Positions 1-8,485 are shown, counted from the first letter of the stretch. The stretch: DNA of 64,000 nt from Flavobacterium sp. WC2421 (GCF_040822115.1 NZ_CP162004.1:1116001-1180000), one strand, 5' to 3'. Numbers and translations: made by a program. The notes: generated by a model from the letters alone, not told the origin.

Positions 1-1
1 T

Positions 2-130
2 AAGTGGATTAAAGGGCATAATAATCATCCTCAGAATGAAAGATGTGATGAACTTGCTGTTATGGCTTCCGTGCAAAAAGAGGTTTCGGTTGATACTTTT
101 TATGAGAAAGAAGAAGGTAAAGTTTTATGA
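2..130 (+). CDS. rnhA: Ribonuclease HI, C-terminal fragment (5' end outside window)
   Basis: Frame open from base 2 to a TGA at 128-130, giving the last 42 residues of a protein. It contains KGHNNHPQNERCDELA, which matches the conserved C-terminal block of RNase HI that supplies a catalytic His and the last metal-binding Asp. The enzyme cleaves the RNA strand of RNA-DNA hybrids in the cytoplasm. Only the tail is visible, so length and start cannot be judged. The PfkB gene starts 75 bases further on behind its own promoter, so the two are probably separate transcription units. Confidence 0.85.
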   Translation, partial: KWIKGHNNHPQNERCDELAVMASVQKEVSVDTFYEKEEGKVL

Positions 131-150
131 AAATTTTGCGAGTTTCAACC

Positions 151-182
151 TTTGCAACTCTGAAACTTATAAACTATCTTTG
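151..182 (+). promoter_or_regulatory. Bacteroidota-type promoter for the PfkB kinase gene
   Basis: TTTG at 151-154, a 20-base spacer, then TATCTTTG at 175-182. This matches the -33/-7 consensus TTTG and TAnnTTTG recognised by the primary sigma factor of Bacteroidota. The start codon at 206 leaves a leader of roughly 15-20 bases. Confidence 0.75.
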
Positions 183-205
183 CGCCTTAATTCGAAATTC
201 ATAAA

Positions 206-1129
206 ATGAACAAATTATTGATTGTTGGAACTGTTGCTTTCGACGCTATTGAAACTCCTTTTGGTAAAACAGATAAAATTTTAGGTGGAGCTGGAACTTA
301 TATTGGTCTATCGGCTGCTTTTTTTAATTTACAATCTGCCATAGTTTCTGTGGTTGGGGATGATTTTCCACAAGAATATTTAGATTTATTGACCGAAAGA
401 AATATTGATATTTCTGGTCTTGAAGTAGTTAAGGGAGGTAAGACATTCTTTTGGAGTGGGCGCTACCATAACGATTTGAATTCTAGAGATACTTTAGATA
501 CGCAGTTAAATGTATTGGCTGATTTTCAACCCAAAGTACCTGAAAATTATAAAAATGCTGATGTAGTAATGCTTGGAAATTTACATCCGTTAGTACAAAG
601 TAGTGTTTTGGACCAAATGGAAACCAAGCCTAAGTTAGTTGTTTTAGATACAATGAATTTTTGGATGGATTGTGCATTACCTGAATTGCTTGATGTGATA
701 AAACGCGTTGATGTGATTACGATTAATGATGAAGAAGCAAGACAACTTTCTGGAGAATATTCTTTAGTTAAGGCTGCAGCCAAAATTCAAGCAATGGGAC
801 CAAAGTATGTTGTAATTAAAAAAGGGGAGCATGGTGCATTATTATTTCATGATAAACAAGTTTTCTTTGCGCCCGCCTTGCCATTAGAAGAAGTATTTGA
901 CCCTACAGGAGCAGGGGATACATTTGCAGGTGGATTTGCAGGGTTTATTACTCAAAGTGAAAATGTATCTTTTGAGAATATGAAAAATGCCATTATCTAT
1001 GGATCTAATTTAGCTTCTTTCTGTGTGGAGAAATTTGGTACAGAGCGAATGGTTGATTTAGATAAAAATGAAGTGATTTCAAGATTGAAACAATTTAAAT
1101 CGTTAACACAATTTGATATAGAATTATAA
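206..1129 (+). CDS. PfkB-family (ribokinase-like) sugar or nucleoside kinase
   Basis: A 307-residue cytosolic kinase of the ribokinase/PfkB fold. The N-terminal GGAGTYIGLSAAF region (about 27-40) is the substrate and lid segment; DPTGAGDTFAGGF at 232-244 is the PfkB signature 2, with D238 as the expected catalytic base. Full length for the family. It transfers phosphate from ATP to a hydroxyl of a sugar, nucleoside or related compound; the sequence does not tell which. The neighbour downstream is a PurF-type enzyme, so a purine-related substrate is possible, but a terminator at 1136-1160 separates them. ATG at 206 is chosen because a good promoter ends 24 bases upstream. Confidence 0.85.
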   Translation: MNKLLIVGTVAFDAIETPFGKTDKILGGAGTYIGLSAAFFNLQSAIVSVVGDDFPQEYLDLLTERNIDISGLEVVKGGKTFFWSGRYHNDLNSRDTLDTQLNVLADFQPKVPENYKNADVVMLGNLHPLVQSSVLDQMETKPKLVVLDTMNFWMDCALPELLDVIKRVDVITINDEEARQLSGEYSLVKAAAKIQAMGPKYVVIKKGEHGALLFHDKQVFFAPALPLEEVFDPTGAGDTFAGGFAGFITQSENVSFENMKNAIIYGSNLASFCVEKFGTERMVDLDKNEVISRLKQFKSLTQFDIEL

Positions 1130-1135
1130 CATTCA

Positions 1136-1160
1136 AACCTCGGAAACGGGGTTTTTTTGT
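1136..1160 (+). terminator. Rho-independent terminator after the PfkB kinase gene
   Basis: Stem AACCTCG/CGGGGTT closed by a GAAA tetraloop, followed by seven T residues. Confidence 0.85.
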
Positions 1161-1327
1161 TCAAAATAAAAAGTAAGGATTATCCAGTTAAAAGAAGTTT
1201 TTCTTAAGCTAGGTTAAGAGACGGAGAACAAAAAAAGTCGGAATTTTGTAATTTCAAAACATAAAATATTAAAGATTACGAAAGTGAGTTTAATAGTATA
1301 AAAATAAACACAACAAACAACTACACA

Positions 1328-3226
1328 ATGAGCGATGCTTTACAACACGAATGTGGAATAGCCTTAGTTAGACTACTTAAACCGCTTGAATTTTACAAAG
1401 AAAAATATGGTACTGCTTTTTACGGAATACAAAAAATGTATCTCCTTATGGAAAAGCAGCACAATCGAGGTCAAGATGGTGCTGGTTTTGCAAGCATAAA
1501 AATGGATGTTAATCCAGGGGAGCGTTACATTAGCCGCGTACGATCCAATAATGCGCAACCAATCCAAGACGTCTTTGCTCAAATAAATGATAGAATAAAT
1601 GAGGAGATGTCTTCTCATCCTGAATATGCTGATAACGTAGCGCTTCAAAAAGAAAACATTCCCTATTTGGGGGAATTGTTTTTAGGACATGTTCGTTATG
1701 GAACTTTTGGAAAAAACAGTATTGAAAGTGTACATCCTTTTTTACGTCAAAGTAATTGGATGCATCGAAATTTAATTTTGGCAGGAAACTTTAACATGAC
1801 TAATGTTAAGGAGCTTTTTGAGAACTTAGTTGAATTAGGGCAACATCCAAAAGAAATGGCGGATACGGTTACAATTATGGAAAAAATCGGTCATTTTCTA
1901 GATAAGGAAGTGATGCAATTGTATCAAGATTGTAAAGAAGAAGGTTTGTCAAAAAGAGAAGCGTCACCTGTAATTGCAGAGCGATTAGATATCGCTAAAA
2001 TTTTAAGACGTTCCTCTAAAAACTTAGATGGAGGATATGCTATGGCAGGACTTTTAGGACATGGTGACTCATTTGTGTTTAGAGACCCTGCAGGAATTCG
2101 TCCAGCTTATTTTTATCAAGATGACGAAGTTGTTGTTGTCGCTTCTGAAAGACCGGTTATACAAACCGTTTTTAATGTTCCTTTCGAAAAAGTGCAAGAA
2201 ATTGAGCCTGGAAATGCATTAATAATCAAGAAAAACGGTACTGTTACAATGGAAGAAATTCTAGTTCCAACAGTAAAAAAAGCATGCTCATTTGAAAGAA
2301 TTTATTTTTCTAGAGGAAGTGATGCCGAAATATACCAAGAAAGAAAAAACTTAGGGAGATTGATATTGCCTGCTGTTCTTGAAGCTATTGATGAGGATAC
2401 TGACAACACAGTTTTCTCCTATATTCCAAATACGGCCGAGACTTCGTTCTATGGTTTAGTGGAAGCGGCTCAGGATTTCTTGAATCAACGTAAGAATAAT
2501 TTTATTTTAGAAAATAGAAATACACTAACTAAAGAGACTTTACAAGAGCTTCTTAAAGTAAAAATCCGCACAGAAAAAGTAGCTATTAAAGATGCAAAAC
2601 TTAGAACTTTTATCACTGAAGATAGTAGTCGTGATGATTTAGTGGCACATGTATATGATGTTACTTATGGTGTTATTAAGCCAACTGATAATTTAGTTAT
2701 TATTGATGACAGTATTGTAAGGGGAACTACATTGAAAATGAGTATCATAAAAATGATGGATCGTTTAAATCCAAAGAGGATTGTTGTAGTTTCATCGGCA
2801 CCTCAGATTCGTTTTCCTGATTGTTATGGAATTGACATGGCTAAATTAGAAGGATTAGTTGCCTTTAAAGCAGCTTTGGAGTTATTGAAAGAAAGAAACT
2901 TATATCATATTGTTGATGAAGTATATGCTAAATGTAAAGCGCAAGAAAACTTTGTAGACACTGAGGTTGTGAATTATGTAACTGAGATTTATGCACCTTT
3001 TCAGCCACAAGAAGTTTCAGATAAAATTTCAGAGATGTTAAGCTCACCTGAAATCAAAGCTGAAGTTAAAATTATTTTTCAAACAGTTGAAGATTTACAT
3101 ATAGCATGTCCTAAAAATTTAGGGGATTGGTATTTTACAGGGGATTATCCAACTCCTGGAGGGAATAGAGTAGTAAATAGGGCATTTATGAATTTTTACG
3201 AAGGAAAAGATGCAAGAGCATATTAA
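1328..3226 (+). CDS. Amidophosphoribosyltransferase-like protein (long PurF type)
   Basis: A 632-residue protein with PurF architecture. Residues 9-13 (CGIAL) form the N-terminal nucleophile of a class II glutamine amidotransferase after an 8-residue leader, followed by QHNRGQDGAG and GHVRYGTFG substrate motifs. VIIDDSIVRGTT at about 455-466 is the PRPP-binding loop of the phosphoribosyltransferase domain. PurF makes 5-phosphoribosylamine, the first step of purine synthesis. This protein is over 100 residues longer than E. coli PurF, with extra sequence between the two domains and at the C-terminus, and no other purine gene is adjacent. It may be the paralogue that many Bacteroidota carry next to a standard PurF, so the gene symbol is withheld. 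It ends at a clear terminator. Confidence 0.85.
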   Translation: MSDALQHECGIALVRLLKPLEFYKEKYGTAFYGIQKMYLLMEKQHNRGQDGAGFASIKMDVNPGERYISRVRSNNAQPIQDVFAQINDRINEEMSSHPEYADNVALQKENIPYLGELFLGHVRYGTFGKNSIESVHPFLRQSNWMHRNLILAGNFNMTNVKELFENLVELGQHPKEMADTVTIMEKIGHFLDKEVMQLYQDCKEEGLSKREASPVIAERLDIAKILRRSSKNLDGGYAMAGLLGHGDSFVFRDPAGIRPAYFYQDDEVVVVASERPVIQTVFNVPFEKVQEIEPGNALIIKKNGTVTMEEILVPTVKKACSFERIYFSRGSDAEIYQERKNLGRLILPAVLEAIDEDTDNTVFSYIPNTAETSFYGLVEAAQDFLNQRKNNFILENRNTLTKETLQELLKVKIRTEKVAIKDAKLRTFITEDSSRDDLVAHVYDVTYGVIKPTDNLVIIDDSIVRGTTLKMSIIKMMDRLNPKRIVVVSSAPQIRFPDCYGIDMAKLEGLVAFKAALELLKERNLYHIVDEVYAKCKAQENFVDTEVVNYVTEIYAPFQPQEVSDKISEMLSSPEIKAEVKIIFQTVEDLHIACPKNLGDWYFTGDYPTPGGNRVVNRAFMNFYEGKDARAY

Positions 3227-3355
3227 GAATTGTTAAAACAGGTAATTTATCGGTTTTATGAGTTGTTTGTCTTAAATATTTGGATTGATGAAGCAACTAG
3301 TATAAATTTGAATCACCATAACATTAGTAGGTTAAGTTTATGGTAGATTTGGGGC

Positions 3356-3385
3356 AAAAAAGGTGGAAGGAATTCCACCTTTTTT
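3356..3385 (+). terminator. Terminator of the PurF-like gene
   Basis: Perfect 13-bp arms AAAAAAGGTGGAA and TTCCACCTTTTTT around a GGAA loop; T-run built into the 3' arm. Confidence 0.9.
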
Positions 3386-3448
3386 ATTGGATTAAAGTTT
3401 CTGAAAAAGAAAAACAGAAAAAAGAAGAAAGAGAATCGGACATAGAAT

Positions 3449-3486
3449 AAAGACGAGTAAGCTAATTAGTTTGTTCGTCTTTTTTT
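3449..3486 (+). terminator. Second terminator-like hairpin in the 3227-3607 gap
   Basis: Arms AAAGACGA and TCGTCTTT around an 18-base loop that contains AGCTAATTAG, then a T-run. It lies about 65 bases beyond the first terminator. No gene was seen between them, so it is either a back-up terminator or the end of a small RNA. The rest of this 381-base gap holds only the two hairpins and the sodA terminator. Confidence 0.6.
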
Positions 3487-3532
3487 ATTGGAATAAAGTT
3501 CTTCAATAACGAGAAAAAAGTGGGTTTAGAGC

Positions 3533-3571
3533 AAAAAAAATAGACAAACAACTTTCTAGTCATTTGTCTAT
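3533..3571 (-). terminator. Terminator of sodA
   Basis: ATAGACAAA at 3540-3548 pairs with TTTGTCTAT at 3563-3571; on the minus strand the hairpin is followed by a run of eight T residues. It lies about 35 bases past the sodA stop. Confidence 0.8.
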
Positions 3572-3607
3572 TCTTGATACTATTTATTTTATGTTCTTGT
3601 GAAAAAA

Positions 3608-4216
3608 CTATTTTTCAGAAGCATATCTTCTTGAAACTTCAGTCCAATTGATAACATTGAAAAAAGCTTCAATATAATCAGGTCTTCTGTTTTGGTAATG
3701 TAAATAATAAGCATGTTCCCAGACATCCATTCCTAAAATTGGTGTTCCTCCACAACCAATTCCTGGCATTAAAGGATTGTCTTGATTAGGAGTTCCGCAA
3801 ACATCTAACTTACCTCCTTTATGAACACATAACCAAGCCCATCCTGAACCAAATTGTGTTGCGCCTGCTTTGCTGAATTTAGCTTTAAATTCCTCAAAAG
3901 ATCCAAAAGCAGCTTCAATTGCAGCAAGTAAATCTCCTGTTGGAAGTCCACCGCCATTTGGTGACATTACAGTCCAGAACAAGTTATGATTATAAAATCC
4001 TCCACCGTTATTACGTACAGCAGCGTTTTTCATATCAAGATTAATTAGAATGTTATCGATTGTTTTACCTTCCATATCTGTACCTGCTATAGCAGCATTA
4101 AGGTTGGTCGTATATGCGTTATGATGCTTTGAATGGTGGATTTCCATAGTGCGTGCATCAATATTAGGTTCTAATGCATCGTATGCATAAGGTAACTGAG
4201 GTAATTCAAAAGCCAT
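3608..4216 (-). CDS. sodA: Superoxide dismutase [Fe/Mn]
   Basis: A 202-residue cytosolic Fe/Mn superoxide dismutase that turns superoxide into hydrogen peroxide and oxygen. Conserved features: [12 protein letters not shown] near residues 24-35 with the first His ligands, [13 protein letters not shown] in the middle, and the C-terminal metal site [19 protein letters not shown] holding Asp and His ligands. An in-frame ATG lies 36 bases further upstream, but the family begins at [17 protein letters not shown], so 4216 is preferred. A CAAATTTA (TAnnTTTG on the minus strand) at 4250-4257 supports this start. The gene is single and ends in a terminator. The metal (Fe, Mn or either) cannot be fixed by eye. 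Confidence 0.95.
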   Translation of the reverse strand: MAFELPQLPYAYDALEPNIDARTMEIHHSKHHNAYTTNLNAAIAGTDMEGKTIDNILINLDMKNAAVRNNGGGFYNHNLFWTVMSPNGGGLPTGDLLAAIEAAFGSFEEFKAKFSKAGATQFGSGWAWLCVHKGGKLDVCGTPNQDNPLMPGIGCGGTPILGMDVWEHAYYLHYQNRRPDYIEAFFNVINWTEVSRRYASEK

Positions 4217-4249
4217 GATATATTTGTTTAATGATTTATAAAATTTATT

Positions 4250-4257
4250 CAAATTTA
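4250..4257 (-). promoter_or_regulatory. -7 promoter element of sodA
   Basis: TAAATTTG on the minus strand fits TAnnTTTG. No convincing -33 TTTG at the usual spacing was seen. It lies 33 bases upstream of the chosen ATG. Confidence 0.5.
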
Positions 4258-4405
4258 AACATTTAACTTTGGAATTGGAAATTCTATTTAGTTATAATTT
4301 CATTAAAAAAATCTATTACCAAGAAGATATGTGTTTTTTTTGTGTTTATTTTTCCTAAGAAAATGGATATTATTTAAATACATTAGTTGGGTATTTGATT
4401 CGATT

Positions 4406-5089
4406 TTAAGATTGTGCCATTGCTATGCAAACAATACTGATTTTTGCACCAGGAATTTTCAGCAATGCACGTGAACATGCTTCAAGTGTTGCGCCAGTTG
4501 TTATAACATCATCTATTAGTATAAAATGCTTGTTATGATATTTTTCTATAGTTGATACATCAAATACAGATTCAATTCCTTCTGTTCTACCTAGAAGGTT
4601 TTTCTTGGATTGTGTTTTGGAATAGACTTTTCGAATTAAAATGGAGTCGTTATACGCTATATTTAGTTCGTTAGATAATGCTAGCCCAAAAGTGGTGACT
4701 TGATTATAGCCTCTTTCACGAAGCTTCTTTTTATGTAACGGAACTGGAATAATTATATCTGCAGTTTGTAGGATAGTAATCTTTTTTAAATCATCGGCAT
4801 ACCAATTCCCTAATACAGTACCTATTTCTTCTTGTCCTTTGTATTTTAATTTATGAATTATTTCTTGTACGATTCCTTTTTTATGAAAATAGAGATGAGC
4901 CGACGCATATTCAATCGGAATTCTACCATAGAATTTTTTAAAAGCTTCATTTTCGGGGTTCAAATGATGGTTTGTTAAAGGGATATGATGTCTACAAAGG
5001 GTACAAATTGTATTTTCATTGGCAACTAATAAAGAATCACAACCAGCACACGCCTTAGGAAAGAATAGGTTTATAATGTTTTTGAACAT
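4406..5089 (-). CDS. comF: ComF-family phosphoribosyltransferase-like protein
   Basis: A 227-residue protein with the ComF layout. An N-terminal zinc-ribbon-like Cys cluster (CAGCDSL near residue 14 and CTLC near 29) is followed by a phosphoribosyltransferase fold. HFILIDDVITTGATLEAC near 188-205 is the PRPP-binding loop, and RGYNQ near 125 is typical of ComF. In naturally competent bacteria ComF acts in the cytosol in DNA uptake or transformation; the exact reaction is unknown. Length is normal. It lies alone between sodA (same strand, about 190 bases away) and the divergent glyS gene. No promoter element with a good match was found upstream. Confidence 0.85.
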   Translation of the reverse strand: MFKNIINLFFPKACAGCDSLLVANENTICTLCRHHIPLTNHHLNPENEAFKKFYGRIPIEYASAHLYFHKKGIVQEIIHKLKYKGQEEIGTVLGNWYADDLKKITILQTADIIIPVPLHKKKLRERGYNQVTTFGLALSNELNIAYNDSILIRKVYSKTQSKKNLLGRTEGIESVFDVSTIEKYHNKHFILIDDVITTGATLEACSRALLKIPGAKISIVCIAMAQS

Positions 5090-5171
5090 ACAAATAGTAA
5101 TTTATTTATAAAAATATGAAAATCAATGCTTCAATCTTCATCAATTTTCTTTTTTTTAAGTTGACTTTTTA

Positions 5172-5179
5172 TATTTTTG
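5172..5179 (+). promoter_or_regulatory. -7 promoter element of glyS, adjacent to the start codon
   Basis: TATTTTTG ends only 7 bases before the ATG of glyS. With the usual Bacteroidota spacing, transcription would begin at or within a base or two of the A of the start codon. Confidence 0.6.
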
Positions 5180-5186
5180 CATTACT

Positions 5187-6728
5187 ATGGCAAAACAAGA
5201 AGATATATTTAAGAATGTAATTTCGCATGCAAAAGAATACGGATTTATTTTTCCGTCTAGCGAAATATACGATGGTTTAAGTGCAGTTTATGATTATGCA
5301 CAAAACGGAGTGGAATTAAAAAAGAACATACGTGAATATTGGTGGAAATCAATGGTTCAGATGAATGATAACATTGTGGGATTAGATGCGTCAATATTAA
5401 TGCATCCAACGACATGGAAAGCATCAGGACACGTGGACGCTTTTAATGACCCATTAATTGATAATAAAGATTCAAAAAGAAGATATAGAGCTGATGTTTT
5501 AATTGAAGATTATGCTGAAAAGCTGAATGTAAAAGCAATTAAAGAAGTCGAAAAAGCAAAAGTTCGTTTTGGTGATGCATTCAATGAAGAAGAATTTGTA
5601 GGTACAAATCCGAGAGTTGTTGAATACAAAACTAAAGAGAGAGAAATTCTGGAACGATTGGGACGCTCTTTAGGAAATGAAGATCTAGAAGATGTGAAAG
5701 CTTTAATTGAAGAGTTAGAGATTGCATGTCCAGAATCAGGTTCTCGAAATTGGACCGAAGTGCGTCAGTTTAATTTGATGTTTGGTACTAAATTAGGCGC
5801 ATCAGCAGATACAGCTATGGACTTGTATTTACGTCCAGAAACGGCTCAAGGTATTTTTGTGAATTTCTTGAATGTTCAAAAATCAGGTAGAATGAAAGTT
5901 CCTTTTGGAATTGCACAAACTGGAAAGGCATTTAGAAATGAAATTGTTGCTAGACAATTTATTTTCCGCATGCGTGAATTTGAACAAATGGAAATGCAAT
6001 TCTTTGTGCGCCCTGGAGACGAAATGCAGCATTATGAGTTTTGGAAAGATGCGCGTTTAAAATGGCATTTGTCTTTAGGTTTAGGAAAAGAAAATTATCG
6101 TTTTCATGATCATGAAAAATTAGCTCATTATGCAAATGCAGCGGCTGATATCGAATTTAATTTTCCTTTTGGTTTCAAAGAATTAGAAGGAATTCATTCT
6201 CGTACCGACTTCGACTTAAAAGCACACGAACAATTCTCAGGTAGAAAATTACAGTATTTTGATGCTGAATTGAATAAAAACTACGTCCCTTATGTGGTGG
6301 AAACCTCGGTGGGATTGGATAGAATGTTTTTAGCGGTTTTTGCAACTTCATTAAAAGAAGAAGTTTTAGAGGATGGATCAACTAGAACGGTCTTGAAATT
6401 ACCATCTGTTTTAGCGCCTACAAAAGCAGCGGTTTTACCTTTAGTTAAAAAAGATGGCTTGCCAGAAATTGCTCATAAAATTATAGATGATCTAAAGTGG
6501 GATTTCCAAGTAACTTATGATGAAAAAGATGCAGTAGGTCGTCGTTATAGAAGACAAGATGCATTAGGTACGCCATTTTGTATTACTGTTGATCACCAGA
6601 CAATCGAAGATGAAACGGTAACGATTCGTCATAGAGACACCATGAAACAAGATCGTGTTAAAATATCGGATTTGAAAGGAATCATTGAAAATGAAGTTTC
6701 GATGAAAAACTGGTTAATGAAGATATAG
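5187..6728 (+). CDS. glyS: Glycyl-tRNA synthetase (single-chain, alpha2 type)
   Basis: A 513-residue class II aminoacyl-tRNA synthetase that charges tRNA-Gly in the cytosol. Recognisable blocks: DIFKNVISHAKEYGFIFPSSEIY at the N-terminus, LYLRPETAQGIFVNF and GKAFRNEI (motif 2 area) near 210-250, ETSVGLDRMFLAVF (motif 3) near 372-385, and a C-terminal anticodon-binding domain with LKWDFQVTYDEKDAVGRRYRRQDALGTPF. It is the single-chain form rather than the alpha2beta2 enzyme of E. coli. Length is standard. The ATG at 5187 directly follows a -7 promoter element, suggesting a leaderless mRNA. It is monocistronic and ends at a strong terminator. Confidence 0.96.
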   Translation: MAKQEDIFKNVISHAKEYGFIFPSSEIYDGLSAVYDYAQNGVELKKNIREYWWKSMVQMNDNIVGLDASILMHPTTWKASGHVDAFNDPLIDNKDSKRRYRADVLIEDYAEKLNVKAIKEVEKAKVRFGDAFNEEEFVGTNPRVVEYKTKEREILERLGRSLGNEDLEDVKALIEELEIACPESGSRNWTEVRQFNLMFGTKLGASADTAMDLYLRPETAQGIFVNFLNVQKSGRMKVPFGIAQTGKAFRNEIVARQFIFRMREFEQMEMQFFVRPGDEMQHYEFWKDARLKWHLSLGLGKENYRFHDHEKLAHYANAAADIEFNFPFGFKELEGIHSRTDFDLKAHEQFSGRKLQYFDAELNKNYVPYVVETSVGLDRMFLAVFATSLKEEVLEDGSTRTVLKLPSVLAPTKAAVLPLVKKDGLPEIAHKIIDDLKWDFQVTYDEKDAVGRRYRRQDALGTPFCITVDHQTIEDETVTIRHRDTMKQDRVKISDLKGIIENEVSMKNWLMKI

Positions 6729-6746
6729 TGACACTAATTACAGCTG

Positions 6747-6784
6747 CATAAAAAAAGCTTTCCTATTGGGAAGCTTTTTTTATG
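6747..6784 (+). terminator. Terminator of glyS
   Basis: Arms of 17 bp (CATAAAAAAAGCTTTCC against GGGAAGCTTTTTTTATG) with one G-T pair and a short TATT loop. Confidence 0.9.
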
Positions 6785-7090
6785 CGTTATAAATAAAAAG
6801 TAAAAAAAGCCATTGTTTGTTTTCTTTCAATTCTACTGAATATGCTCTTTATCGGATTTATTTGCAGTTCATCAAAATGTATTAACATTTATTTAAAATA
6901 TGTTAACATTAGAGAGTTAAAATGCTGTAAACATGTATTTTTAAAATGTTAAATAACAATTTCTGAAGTAAAAATCGATAATTTTATTTAATATAGTTTC
7001 CCAAAACTACTATAATCAAGCTATTGTTTATGATGTATTCTCTACTATAGAGTGTGTGTTACTATGCCTATAATTTAGGAAAAGCTATAG
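6785..7090. other. AT-rich gene-free stretch upstream of the LytTR regulator
   Basis: No reading frame worth calling. It holds several copies of a TTAACAT/ATGTTAA core, including an inverted pair TTAACAT (6882-6888) and ATGTTAA (6900-6906) and a related ATGTTAAA near 6946. These may be binding sites for a regulator; LytTR proteins bind upstream AT-rich repeats, but no match to a defined consensus can be claimed. Confidence 0.35.
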
Positions 7091-7906
7091 ATGAACTATT
7101 CGTACATTATTATTGACGACAATCAAGAAAGTGTTTTGAAAACAAAAGCCATGGCTGATAGTTTTTCGGAGCTGGTTTTTGTAGCTACAGCTCATAACTA
7201 TGAAGATGGTCTAAATCTTATATTAGAAAACACGCCAGACTTAGTCTTTCTTGAAATAGACCCGGTAAATAAAAAAAGCAATTTATCCTTATTGCTTATT
7301 AATGAGTTGCACCGATACTTAAAAGTAATTCCAAAAATTATTGTTACCACTTCTAAAAAAGACTTTGCTTTTGAAGCAATACAATATGGCGTAACTGATT
7401 ATCTTTTAAAACCTTTAGCGCGTATTGATTTTGTGAAATTTATTTTAAAATTAAACAAATCAAATACTGAAGCTGAAGTTCAAATTTTGAAGCCAACAGT
7501 TTCTACTGAAGAGCGACCAACCGTTTTTGTTCAGCATGAATCGACTAGTAAGGAAGACCCTCTCATATTGTGTATTAAGTCTTATGGTGATTACAGGTAT
7601 ATTGATGCTAGAGATATTTGTTATTTACAAGCGGATAATAACTCTACTGATATACACTTAAATAACGGAGAGATGGTCACCGCTTTCAAAACGTTAAAGC
7701 ATTTTGAAGGGGTGTTAACCTATCCTTTTACAAGAATCCATAACAGTTATATTGTTAACAGCCACTACATTTCAAGGATACATACGGGTAATTCATTGTG
7801 TTATATTAAAAACACGACTACAAAACTTCCGTTTTCTAAAACATATAAGGTAAATATTGACCTTATTATCTCTGAAATTTCTAACGGGAATTACCTTGAA
7901 ATTTAA
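7091..7906 (+). CDS. LytTR-type response regulator with a substituted phospho-acceptor
   Basis: A 271-residue cytosolic DNA-binding regulator. Receiver domain about 1-115: acidic pair D9-D10, T86-T87, and K107 in DYLLKP. At the position where family members read FLDI, this protein has E55 (LVFLEIDP), so the normal phospho-acceptor Asp is replaced by Glu. After a linker, a LytTR DNA-binding domain covers about 165-262 (YIDARDICYLQADNNSTDIHL, then FTRIHNSYIVNSHYISRI). It directly precedes the repeat-peptide gene and the histidine kinase. Glu at that site often mimics a phosphorylated state, so it may be constitutively active or respond to something else. No partner kinase with the LytS fold is visible nearby. 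Confidence 0.85.
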   Translation: MNYSYIIIDDNQESVLKTKAMADSFSELVFVATAHNYEDGLNLILENTPDLVFLEIDPVNKKSNLSLLLINELHRYLKVIPKIIVTTSKKDFAFEAIQYGVTDYLLKPLARIDFVKFILKLNKSNTEAEVQILKPTVSTEERPTVFVQHESTSKEDPLILCIKSYGDYRYIDARDICYLQADNNSTDIHLNNGEMVTAFKTLKHFEGVLTYPFTRIHNSYIVNSHYISRIHTGNSLCYIKNTTTKLPFSKTYKVNIDLIISEISNGNYLEI

Positions 7907-8083
7907 AAAATAGTCATTCACCCTAATTTGACTATCATTCACTATCAGACGATAGCATTCTACCATTGAGACTCTTTTTTGTAAGAAAAAATGGGATGTC
8001 CTGTGTATTTTTACATCGTGATACTGCTGATATGCAGGTCATTAAACAAGTAAAAAATTTTAAAAACATAAAATCCCCAAATT

Positions 8084-8398
8084 ATGAAAAAATCAATCTT
8101 AACAATCGCTTTATTCTCTTTAGTAATGGTATTAACTTCATTTACTACACCAGAAACAAATAATGTAAACATCATAGGCGGAGGTTCTACTTCAGCAGGA
8201 AACGTAAAATTAGATATTATAGGCGGAGGTTCTACTTCAGCAGGAAACGTAAAATTAGATATTATAGGGGGAGGTTCTACTTCAGCAGGAAATGTAAAAT
8301 TAGATATTATAGGCGGAGGTTCTACTTCAGCAGGAAATGTAAAATTAGATATTATAGGCGGAGGTTCTACTTCAGCAGGAAATGTAAAATTAGATTAA
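8084..8398 (+). CDS. Small secreted protein with five identical 15-residue repeats
   Basis: A 104-residue protein I do not recognise. Residues 1-20 look like a Sec signal peptide (MKKSILTIALFSLVMVLTSF), followed by a short linker TTPETNNVN and then five exact copies of IIGGGSTSAGNVKLD (residues 30-104), ending directly at the stop. There is no Cys, no aromatic residue after the signal, and no anchor, so the product is probably exported and soluble or fibrous. It lies between a LytTR regulator and a TPR histidine kinase and ends in its own terminator (8427-8456), so it is expressed as a separate short mRNA. Possible roles, all inferred: processed signalling peptide, amyloid-like or beta-solenoid surface fibre, or adhesin fragment. 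Confidence 0.75.
   Translation: MKKSILTIALFSLVMVLTSFTTPETNNVNIIGGGSTSAGNVKLDIIGGGSTSAGNVKLDIIGGGSTSAGNVKLDIIGGGSTSAGNVKLDIIGGGSTSAGNVKLD
8171..8395 (+). repeat. Tandem repeat, 5 x 45 bp
   Basis: Units at 8171-8215, 8216-8260, 8261-8305, 8306-8350 and 8351-8395. They differ only by silent third-base changes: ATC/ATT in codon 1, GGC/GGG in one Gly codon of unit 3, and AAC/AAT in the Asn codon. Units 4 and 5 are identical in DNA. Confidence 0.97.
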
Positions 8399-8426
8399 AT
8401 TTAAATCTATATCAGAAAATATACTT

Positions 8427-8456
8427 AGGCTATCAATTATTTGATAGCCTTTTTTT
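8427..8456 (+). terminator. Terminator of the repeat-peptide gene
   Basis: Perfect 10-bp arms AGGCTATCAA/TTGATAGCCT, TTAT loop, then a T-run. It separates the peptide gene from the kinase gene. Confidence 0.9.
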
Positions 8457-8477
8457 ATGTTAATTGCTTTATTTTAC

Positions 8478-8485
8478 TATTTTTG
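8478..8485 (+). promoter_or_regulatory. -7 promoter element of the histidine kinase gene
   Basis: TATTTTTG, exact TAnnTTTG match, 20 bases upstream of the TTG chosen as start at 8506 and 14 bases downstream of the alternative TTG at 8464. The -33 half is weak. Confidence 0.5.

Noticed and set aside
3227..3607. Small RNA gene between the PurF-like gene and sodA
   Set aside because: Two successive terminator hairpins suggest one, but no promoter was found between them.
8006..8013. Promoter (TATTTTTA) for the repeat-peptide gene
   Set aside because: It differs from TAnnTTTG at the key G and has no -33 element at the usual distance, so it was not listed.
8171..8395. CRISPR array
   Set aside because: Units are contiguous, in frame and coding, with no spacers. 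No CRISPR was found elsewhere.
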